A stretch of 64,000 nucleotides of DNA from contig NC_089589.1 in NCBI RefSeq assembly GCF_019320115.1, forward strand, positions 21,662,580 to 21,726,579. Direction: 5' to 3'. Position 1 is the first letter of the stretch. Each line of letters opens with the position of its first letter. The stretch is from Miscanthus floridulus (lineage: Eukaryota; Streptophyta; Magnoliopsida; Poales; Poaceae). A program made the position numbers and the translations under genes. Below are positions 55,227 through 64,000 of the stretch, piece after piece. The notes beneath the pieces are model-generated. The model worked only from the letters and a program-made list of their open reading frames with translations. It searched no databases and was not told the origin of the DNA.

Positions 55227-55815
55227 TGTTGAGTCCATCCAGTTTGGTTTATTGCATGGCCCAAACTAAGAGAAGGATTCTTTTCAAGACACGTCAGATA
55301 AATGGAGCAACAAGCTGATTATGTTACTAATGCCATCCCTACTTCATTTACCCCTATAGTACATTACCATGCCATCAAGTCCTTTTCCATTCATTTTCCA
55401 GACCCGGTTGATCTCAGAGGAGATAGAAAAAATTATTGTTTGCTCCTTTCCTGCTCCTGGCATATGCCACAGTTGGCACTCCAAAAGAAGGTTCAATGCC
55501 ACACAAGCTGCAGGCAAACAAGGAGGCGATCTTTAGAGAAGCTTCAATGAACGAAAAAGAAATACAATGATGAAGCCTAATATTATTAGAGGAAAGATTC
55601 ATAATGAGGATCCAGTTTGAATAAAAATTAGAAAGGGAATCTCCATGCAAGCGATAAAAACGCTTCTGATGTCGAAGAGCATGAATAAGGTCATAGAAGC
55701 AATAATTAATGGAAACAACATGCAAAAAATGAAAGTGAGCAGCCAACCCAAAGGTAATGTGTGTGTGTGTGTGTGTTGAATGTCCTATTAGTGTTGTTTT
55801 AGGAACTTGCATTAC
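55227..55815 (+). pseudogene. RING-type gene exon 1, copy j, intron cut by LTR element
   Basis: Acceptor 'ctttgcag' at 55226. ATG at 55302 opens MEQQADYVTNAIPTSFTPIV, then HFPDPVDLRGDRKNYCLL (frameshift). The EEGLKGD segment is shortened. Donor AAAG|GTAATG at 55753. The intron begins with (GT)n and is broken at 55816 by an LTR element. Exon 2 does not reappear, which marks the right edge of the array. Confidence 0.6.
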
Positions 55816-56187
55816 TGTTAGATTTAATCTGGGCCAAGCCCAATATTTTATTTTATTTAATCAAATAATGCTATGGCCCATAATAAATATTGTGTGCTGT
55901 ATGATTTAGTCCCATATGGGATTTTTGACTGAATGTTAACTCAATTTATCGGTGCAGACTATGTCTGTCTACATTGAGAAGTTGACAAAGGATAAGGGTG
56001 AGCCACATGCGCATGTGGTGCATGAATTGGTTTGGCCACTCAAGCCAAATATGGGTCGACAGGAGTTACATCAGTTTCTATTTCTAAATGTGGGTAGGAG
56101 TTACAGGAGTTTCTAAAACAAAATGAGGGACTTACAGGAGTTTCTGCTGCTAATGACAAGATTTACGGGAGTTTCTACTCCTAATGG
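55816..56187 (+). mobile_element. 5' part of an LTR retroelement
   Basis: This begins TGTTAGATTTAATCTGGG right after 'attac' in the RING intron, a typical LTR start (TGTTAG). It contains repeated 'ttacaggagtttct' words (56060-56175). Its right side is cut by the next LTR-like insertion, so no 3' end or target duplication can be shown. Confidence 0.5.
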
Positions 56188-57110
56188 TGTCGGGGACCTA
56201 ATACCGGGGTACCCCAGAAGGTGGAACCAATAACCACCGAGCGTTAAAAACTTCTGGACGGATAAGGACGCCATAACGTCTCTTGCTCGAAAGACAGGAG
56301 TTTGGTTCCGCCTCGCCCGACGCCTTTGGGGCAAGCTTGGTCTCGCCCGAGGGCTGAGGGATAGACTCCGCCTCGCCCGACGCCTTTGAGATAGCTCTGC
56401 CTCGCCTGAGGGCTCAGGGCTAGTCTCCGTCTCGCCCGACGCCTTTGGGGCGGGCTCGGTTTCGCCCGAGGGCTGAGGGATAGACTCCGCCTCGCCCGAC
56501 CCCGGGGGGGCGGGCTCGGTCTCGACCAAGAGATAAGGACTGGCCTCCGCTTCACCCGACGGCCAGGAACGAGCCTCGCCCTGCTCGGTATCTAAAGACT
56601 GATTTCATCTTACTTGACAACTTCTCCCCGTTCCCTCAGGGTGATGGGTACAGGGCAAGACAAGGCGTTCGGGTCAACCATGGCTCCAAGGACCATACCC
56701 TGCGCCCTGGCAGGAAAAGTACTACCAGGGAACAACGGGACAGGTGCTTTAGACCCTTCCGGGCGCCGCAGAGCCCGAAAGGTATTTCAGGTGCGTGCCC
56801 CTCGCCCTGTAGAGTTGTAGGCGCCGCCTTCAGCTCTGGGACACGGAACCCGACGAAGATATACGACAACCGCTATGCTCCAGAAAAGGATTTGCTATCT
56901 CCACGAACGACGGATATTCCGTCACCACACTATGGACCCAAGGGAGCTGTGCCCGCTTCCCAACCCCTCAGGTCCACCAAGTCAGAAGACCTTGGCCACG
57001 GCGCTACTCCGAACCCCGACCCCTCGTCCCTCCAACGAAGACTCGTAGGAACCAGGGGGCGTCACCCCAACCTGCTGCTGCTTCTTAATCATGGCATAAT
57101 AGCCGTCAAG
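56188..57110 (+). mobile_element. GC-rich Gypsy-type LTR fragment
   Basis: This starts TGTCGGGGACCTAATACCGG, a terminus common to grass Gypsy LTRs, and carries the 'ctcgcccga' repeat block. It is nested in the previous element. The 3' boundary is not resolved; GC content falls at about 57090-57120. Confidence 0.6.
56307..56560 (+). repeat. 60-bp tandem repeat, about 4.3 units
   Basis: Units start at 56307, 56367, 56426, 56486 and 56546 (partial), each opening 'tccg' + 'cctcgcccgacgcc' and including 'ctcgcccgagggctgaggga'. It lies within the LTR. Confidence 0.85.
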
Positions 57111-57299
57111 GTAATCTGCTTTTCCTTGTTTTTATTTTTTAATGCACCTAGGGATGCCATAAAATGGATACTGAGATGTCAAACTATGTGCTGGGTTTGG
57201 GAAACACATGTTGAATTATTGACTATCTCATGTTTCCTGGTGCAACAACCAACTCAGGGTATACATCGGCATTCAGATTTTAAATTTTGAGTTGATTTC

Positions 57300-58072
57300 A
57301 TATCAGTGCAGCAATTTATATTTTGGTAATTCTTTTGCAACAACAAAGGCAATAGGCATTGTTAAAAATCTTCCCTTTATTCACATCCATCAATATTTTG
57401 TTGCGGTATAATATCTTGCCACAAAACAATTTGTGTGGCAATAGAACTTATTGCAATCATGCATTATGTATGTGGCATTAATGGATATAGCCACAAAACA
57501 GTTTCCGTTGCAGAAGATCTTATTGCAATGGAACATAGTACGTGGCAATTAGTTCTATTATCACGCAACAATTGCATTGCAATATTTGCTCGATCTTGTA
57601 ATAGCTAGTATTGTTATAAAAGTCAACTTTGTGTGTCTTTTTCTAGGCCCTTGAGGCATTTGTGGCCCAACAATATGTTTTAGCCTCTTTCAATGCAATA
57701 GTGACAATATAGTGCATCACATATTGCATCAGAGATTAGCACTATAAATCGTTGCAATAGTACTTCCTAATTGCACCCATATTCGAAACCAGTACAATAC
57801 CACCTACATATTGCATAAAAATCAATAGTAACGCAACCAAATTTGTCTGATGTAATAATTTGTACCTATTGCATCTCTTCTTCAAAATCGGTGCGATAGA
57901 TAATACCTATTGCATCGACATGAATTACTATCGCATCAAATGCCTTCTCGATGCAATAATGACCACCTATTGCATCAGATTTGTTAAATTGATGCAATAG
58001 CACCCACATATTGCATCAAATTTGTGTTTGATGCAAGGCGAAGCGATGCGATAGGGTCAAAAATTAGTAGTG
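57300..58072. mobile_element. CACTA-type element end with TATTGCATC repeats
   Basis: Many direct and inverted 'tattgcatc' / 'gatgcaata' words lead to a terminus …aaattagtagtg at 58072, the inverse of CACTACTAATTT. The other end is not found; it may have been removed by the LTR to the left. No coding region. Confidence 0.55.
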
Positions 58073-59411
58073 GCTGTACATGTCATTGCATTTTTTTTGC
58101 TCCAGTAGTTTTGATGGCCGCCTTTCCCTTTTGATTTGTTGGCGCCCATTCTTCTGCCACCTTTCTGCTCCATTAGAAAACTTGAAGGCATTTCATGTTT
58201 GTTCTAAGTTGTATTTTCTTAATTTGGCCATAAACATCTGACATTTTATATAGGTTAATCTCACAACTAAATTCATTATGAGCAATACTTTCATAATATA
58301 TATGTTACATAAGATAACATAAGTTTTTTTATTTTTCTAGTCAAAGTGACAAAATTTTAATATAATGCCAGGATCCAGATGTCTATTGGCCCGCCTCTCT
58401 ATAAAAAAATATCCCATTCATTGCCCATTCGTTTACTCACAACCGCTTGACTTTCTTCACCTTCTTTAGATGATTTTTCCTCTAGTACTCTAACCCTAAA
58501 ATCGTGGAGCCCCTGCCTCTAGGGATGCGGTGCATTATTGCATGCCCATCGCCGCACGCATGCACGGTTTTCAGTTTCTTCTGCAGCCGCTCTGCACCAG
58601 TCATACCTTTCCACGGAAGAGCTTGAACTTTCTGTAACTCTTCATAGATCTAATAGAGGGGTGTCATCCAACGGAGCTCTGCCTAGCAGTGGCGATTTCT
58701 CACTGGGGAGTCATTAGAGACAGGCAATGGGCACGATGAGAGGATGGGATGGTGATCACACATGAAGCAGATAGCAGAAGATGTAGGATATTGTAGCGTA
58801 CTCTTGTGGTTGGGGGCATCATAGAGACTAGAAGGGCCCACAAGAAGTCTGCAAATTCTATGGCAAGCATGGTATACATGGTTTAGTTCAAATGAATGCA
58901 AGGTGGACTTGGAATTTAGCAAAGTGGTGATCCGGATGATCAACACTTCAAGTAAGATATTAGAAGACAAGTTGAAAACATACAAGTGATGCTAGAAGTC
59001 CAAGACACAAGTTAGAAGAAGCCTGCAAGCATCACTTAGGGCGTGTTTGGATGCTGGGTTAACGGAGCCAGTATCTGCTCGTCCATATAAACTATTGAAA
59101 AGGGCTATTTGGATGTCATATTCCACTATACTGCACTACATCTACCGGTGCAAATGAACGACCGCATGCAGGCTGAGGCGGTGCGGCCGATTCAGGGTGA
59201 GTTCGGTTGTCAGATGGAGGTTGCATTGTATGTCCTACATGGGTAGGAATTAGTTCTGAGTACTTTATTATTTTTACCATGCCAAAGGCCTAATACTTTA
59301 TTCACCGGCAAACTTTGGAACCAAATAAACCGACATGCTACATGTAAAACATCCAAACTACAAAATACTATCTTACCATGCCTTGATCAGCAACGTTAGG
59401 CAAGGCTTGTT
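58073..59411. other. Intergenic sequence, no gene recognised
   Basis: AT-rich with short frames only. Possible MITE at about 59040-59360: 'gtgtttggatgct' on the left and the inverse 'aaacatccaaac' on the right. Nothing else is supported. Confidence 0.4.
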
Positions 59412-59557
59412 TAGCTTTAGTCCTGGTTGGAGCAGGGACCTTTAGTCCTGGTTGGAGCTACAAACCGAGACTAAAGGTCTCTCTAGTTCCGGGCGCAAAA
59501 AATACCAGGACTAAAGCCAAATTTCGAGCTGGATCAAAGGTCGTTTCTCTACTAGTG
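59412..59557. mobile_element. CACTA-type terminal fragment (TTTAGTCCTGG family)
   Basis: Repeated 'tttagtcctggttgg' and 'accaggactaaag' words end in …tctctactagtg at 59557, the inverse of CACTAGTAGAGA. It is related to the element at 36466-37073. The left terminus is missing. Confidence 0.6.
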
Positions 59558-59779
59558 TTAGCTTGCCTCTCCAGGCAAAAGAATCAAAACATGCTGCAAC
59601 GTTTGTGTCCGGGGCTTAATTAGCTATTCAGCCTGCTCGCGTCTGCTACTTACTGTAACCTTTTTTACTTGCATGCAACCTGATGAACCAGTCGATGAGA
59701 GTGATCGAGACCATCCCAACCATTCCGCCACAGCACAACAAGCCAAGCCACATGCGCGCGCGGCTAGTCTCCTGTAGTC

Positions 59780-60340
59780 CAATTCCAGCAGTGCGTGTCG
59801 TTTTCGCCGACACGAAGAAACGAAGGCCTGTGCGCCGTTCTTTCCGTTTCCAAAGATGAACTGAACTCAACTCAACTGAACACGGAGCAAGACTAGGACA
59901 GCATCGGCAGCATAATAAGCTCCCCGCCGCACTACTGATGTGACACCTTCACAAACTTTTTGTGAAGCAACCGGAAACTTTTGCCAAAAATTATAATCCG
60001 ACAAATCAAGTATAGTAAGTACGTAAAGCAACCAAACATTCGAAAAGAATTCCAAGAATACGAATCACCAATGCATCCATCCTCTTCAAAAAGTGTGCTG
60101 CTGCCTAAAAATTCTACATGACGTAATTTTGCGCGTATTCTTTCAGAGAGAAACAAAAATCGGTACACATGTGGCGCCAACGGACGTGAAAAAAAGCTCA
60201 GGACACAGAGTTTCTAGTGTGCTCGGTGATGACTGCAGATTGGCTTGTTTGCACAGACAAGCCTAACCCTGACTCGTCATCGTAACGGGTCCCGCGACAG
60301 CACCGGGGCCACCAAACAGAGTCCGCCCAAGTCCACTATT
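59780..60340 (-). pseudogene. Partial duplicate of the ERF gene 3' end
   Basis: This is homologous, piece by piece, to 62265-62775. Shared words include 'agcagtgcgtgt', 'gatgaactgaact', 'gcataataagc', 'ttctacatgacg', 'gcgcgtatt', 'agattggcttgtt' and 'gagtccgcccaagt'. Its right part covers the last codons of the ERF (WADSV, then divergence) and the rest is 3' UTR. The AP2 domain is absent. It lies in the same orientation about 2.4 kb downstream of the ERF stop, so it is a broken tandem duplicate. A further short piece (60441-60515) repeats its 'aagaatccaagaatac' part. Confidence 0.7.
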
Positions 60341-60518
60341 GTAAATCGTAGACAATAAATAGTCTTCGATCACCAATATTCCCGTGCTGACTCGTGACAG
60401 CCTTGAGCAGATTCCTGAGTTTTTTTTTAGCCAAGACAAACTAAGCCGGCCAAGAAAGCAACCAAAGTTTATTCGAAAAGAATCCAAGAATACCAACCTA
60501 CATCTTCTCTTCGAAAAA

Positions 60519-61550
60519 GGTTTTTTTTTAGTAAAGGGTTGGATTTTATTAAAACAGAACTTATACAAACAACCCCTTGACTGGGCACCCCTGAATTAAA
60601 GAAAAAATACAAACAGATCCTTCGCAGTAGCATCCAGCGCCCATCGCCGTCGTCGACCATAGTTGCCGCAGCCTGGATTTTCTCCACCTCCCGCAGTAAA
60701 GATCATCCAGGATGAAGATCATCGACAAAGAGTCTTTGAATTTTAACAAGGCCGTCAATAGCACGCCTTTGGCGTGCTGTTTATCCGTTGAACGCCCCGG
60801 CCAATCCTCGTTTTCATCGGGATCAGACGCCGATCGCCTCGCCGGCCAAGCCCAGTCAGCAAACAGCAAACCCGCAAGGGGTATTACAAACCTCCAGTTT
60901 CCAACAGCAACAATGTCGGTGATTTGAAGTCCGGCGACGCGATTGACATTGTGGGCACAACCGGAGAAGAGAAGCTCACAGGAGATTCGAGAACCAACGC
61001 ATGAGAAAACACCACCGAGGAAACCATCATCGATGCTGAACGGCATGAAGCACCGTCGTTGAGCACCACAAGCCCATCAACCATCGCCAAACACCATCCA
61101 CCACCGACACAGACGCCACCTATAAATCTATGGAGGGAGCAAAAGATTCCCGATGGATTCGTCACCGGGAATACACCCTACCCTAACTCACATAGGGGAT
61201 AGATAACATACCACATCTTCTAGGCGGTAGGGGCGCCGCCGGAGGACACAACCACCGACGACGTCGCAGCCACATCGGAAGATGAGCACGGAGCACACAT
61301 CCACATCGATGAGGCCACCGATGAGGAGAAACTTAAGCTAACAGGAGAGGGAATGTACAGCGGTCCTGCGACTCCTCTCCACCTCCGGCACCGGAGTGGT
61401 CGCCAGAGGCGAGGAGATCGACGCCAGGAAGCGAATCACCCTGCTTTGGCCCTGGTGAACTGTAGCTGGGTCGGACGAAGGGTCGAGAAGGCTGCGCGTG
61501 GTCCTTGGAAAAAGGTGGTAGCACTACTACATGTTGTGTAGTACATGCGG
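60519..61550 (-). mobile_element. Retroposon-like insert with A-rich 3' end
   Basis: On the minus strand the block ends '…aataaaatccaaccctttac' + A9, immediately beside the duplicated ERF 3' fragment, suggesting a polyadenylated insert. It is GC-rich and contains repeated acidic or threonine-rich low-complexity frames (for example 60561-61046), with no reverse transcriptase motif. The 5' limit is uncertain. It could instead be an inverted LTR-element fragment. Confidence 0.35.
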
Positions 61551-62250
61551 CATAGCAAGATTTTCCTTTCCGAAGAGAGGCTTGCCCGGCCCAGATTATC
61601 CTTTTCTTGCATCTATTCCTTTTCTTTCCAAGAAACTCGGCCTGCTGGGCCTGTTCCACCCCAGGCCGCTACACCAAACCTTGGCCCAGATCGACTCCAC
61701 CCCGCTCCTCATCGTCGGGTGCTCAGATCAGTGTTGCCGCTGCAAGTAGGAGTTGGAGTAGGAGATACACAGACCACAGACAGCGATGGTCCATTGCTTG
61801 CGACGGAGACAGAGACGACGAGCCAGCGTTCGTTTCCTTAATGACCAAGTCAGAGTACAGTACAGTTCTCTCTTTCTCACCACCGTTGACAAAACTCCAT
61901 ATGCCGGTGCCGTCCGTTTCAGTTTTTGACGCAGACCGGCAGACGCACCTACATCTCGTCGACGAACAGGGACAGGGACAGGTTGTTCCGGCGGCTAGGG
62001 TTCACACCCACCGCAGCTTCCTGGTACGTACCCTGCCTGCGAGCCGCCGCCCGCGGCCAAGATCAGTGCACTCGCAGACTGTTCTGCGTCCCGGCAAGGC
62101 AATGCGTCCGACAAACTTTTGGGGCGCTGTGCTTATTTGCACCGTTGGTCAGTTAGTTAATGACCTGACCTGCACTATCTGCCAGTGTTCCCGTCGTCAC
62201 CGCAGGCGTTGATCGCGCTCCGCTAGTCAATCCCCTGTTCCGACGACGAC
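61551..62250. other. ERF downstream region, nothing firm
   Basis: Mixed GC sequence with an open frame at 61607-62212 that has no recognisable domain. It contains a GAC-rich triplet run near 62240-62255. I see no supported gene. Confidence 0.3.
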
Positions 62251-62720
62251 GACGACGAGAGCTTCTGAATTCTTCTGATCCAGCAGTGCGTGTGCGTGTC
62301 GTTTTCGGCAGCATGGCCGTTCTTTCTCTGTGTCCAAAGAGGCAAAGATGAACTGAACTGGACTGAACACAAAGCAAAGCAGGAGGACTAGGACAGCACC
62401 GGAGCATAATAAGCACCTTCAGAGTTCAGATTCGAAAATGTTTTTCTGAAGCAGTCGGATGCTTTCGCCAATTATTAAAATTGAATCGAAAAGGAAGAAT
62501 CCAAGAATGCGAATTTCGAATGGATCCTCTCCAAAAAGTGGCACACCTAATTAAAAGCCTAAAATTTCTACATGACGCATGCGCGTATTTTGTTTAGATG
62601 GAAAAAAAAAACAATGGGTACAAAGGTGAACGAACGTGACGAAATCCGGCCAAAAATTCTCAGTGCGCTCCACTCCAGATTGGCTTGTTGGCTTGCGGAG
62701 ACACAAGCCTGACATCGACG

Positions 62721-63478
62721 TCATCGTGAGGGGTCCCGCGGCGGCGCCGGCCACCGCACCGAGTCCGCCCAAGTCGCCGGCGGCGGCGGCGACGGGTACC
62801 CGGTCCCGCCGTCGCTCGCGGAGCCGCTGCTGCCGTGCGTCCACCACTGACGGTGATGACCCCCGGCGCCGCTGCTGTCACCTCCTCCGCCTCCAAAGCT
62901 GAAGAGCACCGGGAACGACGGCGCCGACGAGGAGCCGGACGCCGCGGTCACCGCGGGCGGTCTGACAGCGCGCGCCGCCGCCGCCGCCGCCGCCTGGTCG
63001 TAGAGGCGCGGCGTTGTCTCGGAGGGGCCCTGCAGGAACCTGGCGTACTCCGAGTACTCCCCGCCGCCGCCCGCCAGCGCCAGCGCCTGCGACTCCAGCA
63101 GCGCCTCGGGCCTCTGCGGCGGCGGCGGAGGCGGAGGAGGAACCGCCGCCGGCGGCGCCGACACGAGCGTGGCGGACTCCGGGAAGTTGAGCTTGGCGCG
63201 GCTGCGGCGGAACCTCAGCGCCGCCTCGTCGTAGGCCCGCGCGGCGGCCTCCGCGGTGTCGAAGGTGCCCAGCCACACGCGCGCCGCCTTGTGCGGGTCC
63301 CGGATCTCCGCCGCCCACTTCCCCCACGGCCGCTGACGCACGCCGCGGTACCGCCTCCGCGGAGTGATGGTGTCGGTGGAGGACGGCGACGGGAGCTGCT
63401 CGCTCGGCCCCGGTGGTGACGCCGCCGCAGGCGAGTGCTGCGCCGGAATCCCTGCCGCCCTGTGCTCTGCTCCGGAAA
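62721..63478 (-). CDS. AP2/ERF transcription factor, last exon
   Basis: A single AP2 domain reads [20 protein letters not shown], then [20 protein letters not shown], then [16 protein letters not shown]. It sits about 34-40 residues into this exon. It has the ERF-subfamily alanine and aspartate in WAAEIRD, the WLG motif and the RAYD element, so it should bind GCC-box-like DNA in the nucleus. An acidic/aromatic tail follows ([10 protein letters not shown]), then alanine-, glycine- and proline-rich runs, with the stop at 62721. The domain flavour is closest to ABR1/ERF109-114-like ERFs. A splice acceptor is likely near 63479 (ttccggagcag|AGCAC), so the N-terminal exon lies outside the window or is unrecognised. 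It is single-copy, intact, and GC-rich unlike the array. Confidence 0.85.
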
Positions 63479-64000
63479 ACAGAGGAACAAGAATATCGCA
63501 ATTAGTCACCACTGACCTGCTCAAAGATTACCTTTTTATCACTCCACCTAATCATAGGAATTACTGTGGGTCACAATTCACGACGCAACGCACGCACGCA
63601 GTTAAATTTAAAAACAAAAGAGGGACCTGTTCATTCGATCTGTTCTTCTGATGTAACTTTATATGACTGACTGACTACTTATCTTAAGGGCCAAGAACAT
63701 GAATTATTTTTATTTCTGCTCAATCTAGTGTGGATGATGCGTGCTGCGTGTGGACGAACTGTCAATAGCAGCGGATTTTGGTGTGTTACATTAAACGTGG
63801 TGCTCAATGCTCAATGGAACAGTTTCACACTAAGCGTCTTATTAAAGCAGAGGAATCTCGAGTGTATGCATCCATCTCTGTTGAACCAGGAGGTGAGAAG
63901 CACATGCTTCACTTGAAGCATGGGACAATTTAGGTGCGGATCTGACGTCCTCGTATATATTTGATCCTGCTTATGTTGACAAATGATTACTCTTGGAGCT
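63479..64000 (-). other. Probable ERF intron / upstream sequence
   Basis: AT-rich sequence upstream of the ERF exon. On the minus strand no start codon with the ERF N-terminal signature is visible before the window edge, so I interpret it as intron. No other feature is seen. Confidence 0.4.

Noticed and set aside
58683..58985. 100-codon minus-strand frame
   Set aside because: No domain, no conserved neighbour, and AT-rich intergenic context; probably chance.
62835..63501. Long frames of 194 and 207 codons overlapping the ERF exon
   Set aside because: They are arginine- or glycine-rich readings in other frames of the GC-rich ERF exon. The AP2 domain fixes the true frame.

Overview
The window is plant nuclear DNA, most likely from a panicoid or andropogonoid grass. 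This is inferred from the GC-rich AP2/ERF gene at the right end, the plant mobile domain (PMD) genes, and the dense mix of CACTA elements, LTR elements, a LINE and small MITEs in grass style. There is no prokaryotic gene structure. Apart from the ERF gene and a few RING reading frames, nearly all coding sequence is broken by stops, frameshifts, deletions or insertions.

From 1 to about 55.8 kb the window is a degenerate segmental-duplication array. I reconstruct an ancestral unit of about 17 kb in three parts. (i) A PMD gene runs on the minus strand, with a TIR-bounded transposon ('element B' below) in one intron. (ii) A divergent promoter region follows; on its plus side a leader exon with a TATA-like box feeds an F-box gene with a small first coding exon, a ~100-bp intron, and then the F-box exon. 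(iii) A RING-finger E3-ligase-like gene lies on the plus strand, and its 3' end converges on the PMD 3' end of the next unit. Traces of five PMD modules (about 2.1-2.6, 7.2-8.1, 16.6-19.9, 34.0-38.9 and 46.4-49.9 kb) recur in the same order. So do about ten F-box 5' ends and about ten RING exon-1 copies. Many copies are fused to each other at breakpoints, and an unidentified module ('module F') is amplified with them.

The array carries many secondary insertions. They include a 5'-truncated LINE with a 16-bp target duplication (12.7-14.8 kb), a three-LTR TRIM-like element (41.2-42.1 kb), and a truncated CACTA element with a TNP2-like transposase (43.3-46.2 kb). There is also a solo LTR with a perfect 5-bp target duplication (46.7-47.0 kb), a ~1.1-kb GC-rich LTR-like insert (29.7-30.8 kb), several non-autonomous CACTA pieces and two MITEs. 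Nested LTR fragments (55.8-57.1 kb) and a CACTA end (57.3-58.1 kb) close the array on the right.

From 58 to 64 kb the sequence is ordinary genic flank. It holds the last exon of an AP2/ERF transcription factor (minus strand, 62.7-63.5 kb), a displaced partial duplicate of that gene's 3' end (59.8-60.3 kb), and a poly(A)-tailed retroposon-like insert. Family names come from motif recognition by eye. No alignment or database search was run, and boundaries of degenerate copies are approximate.
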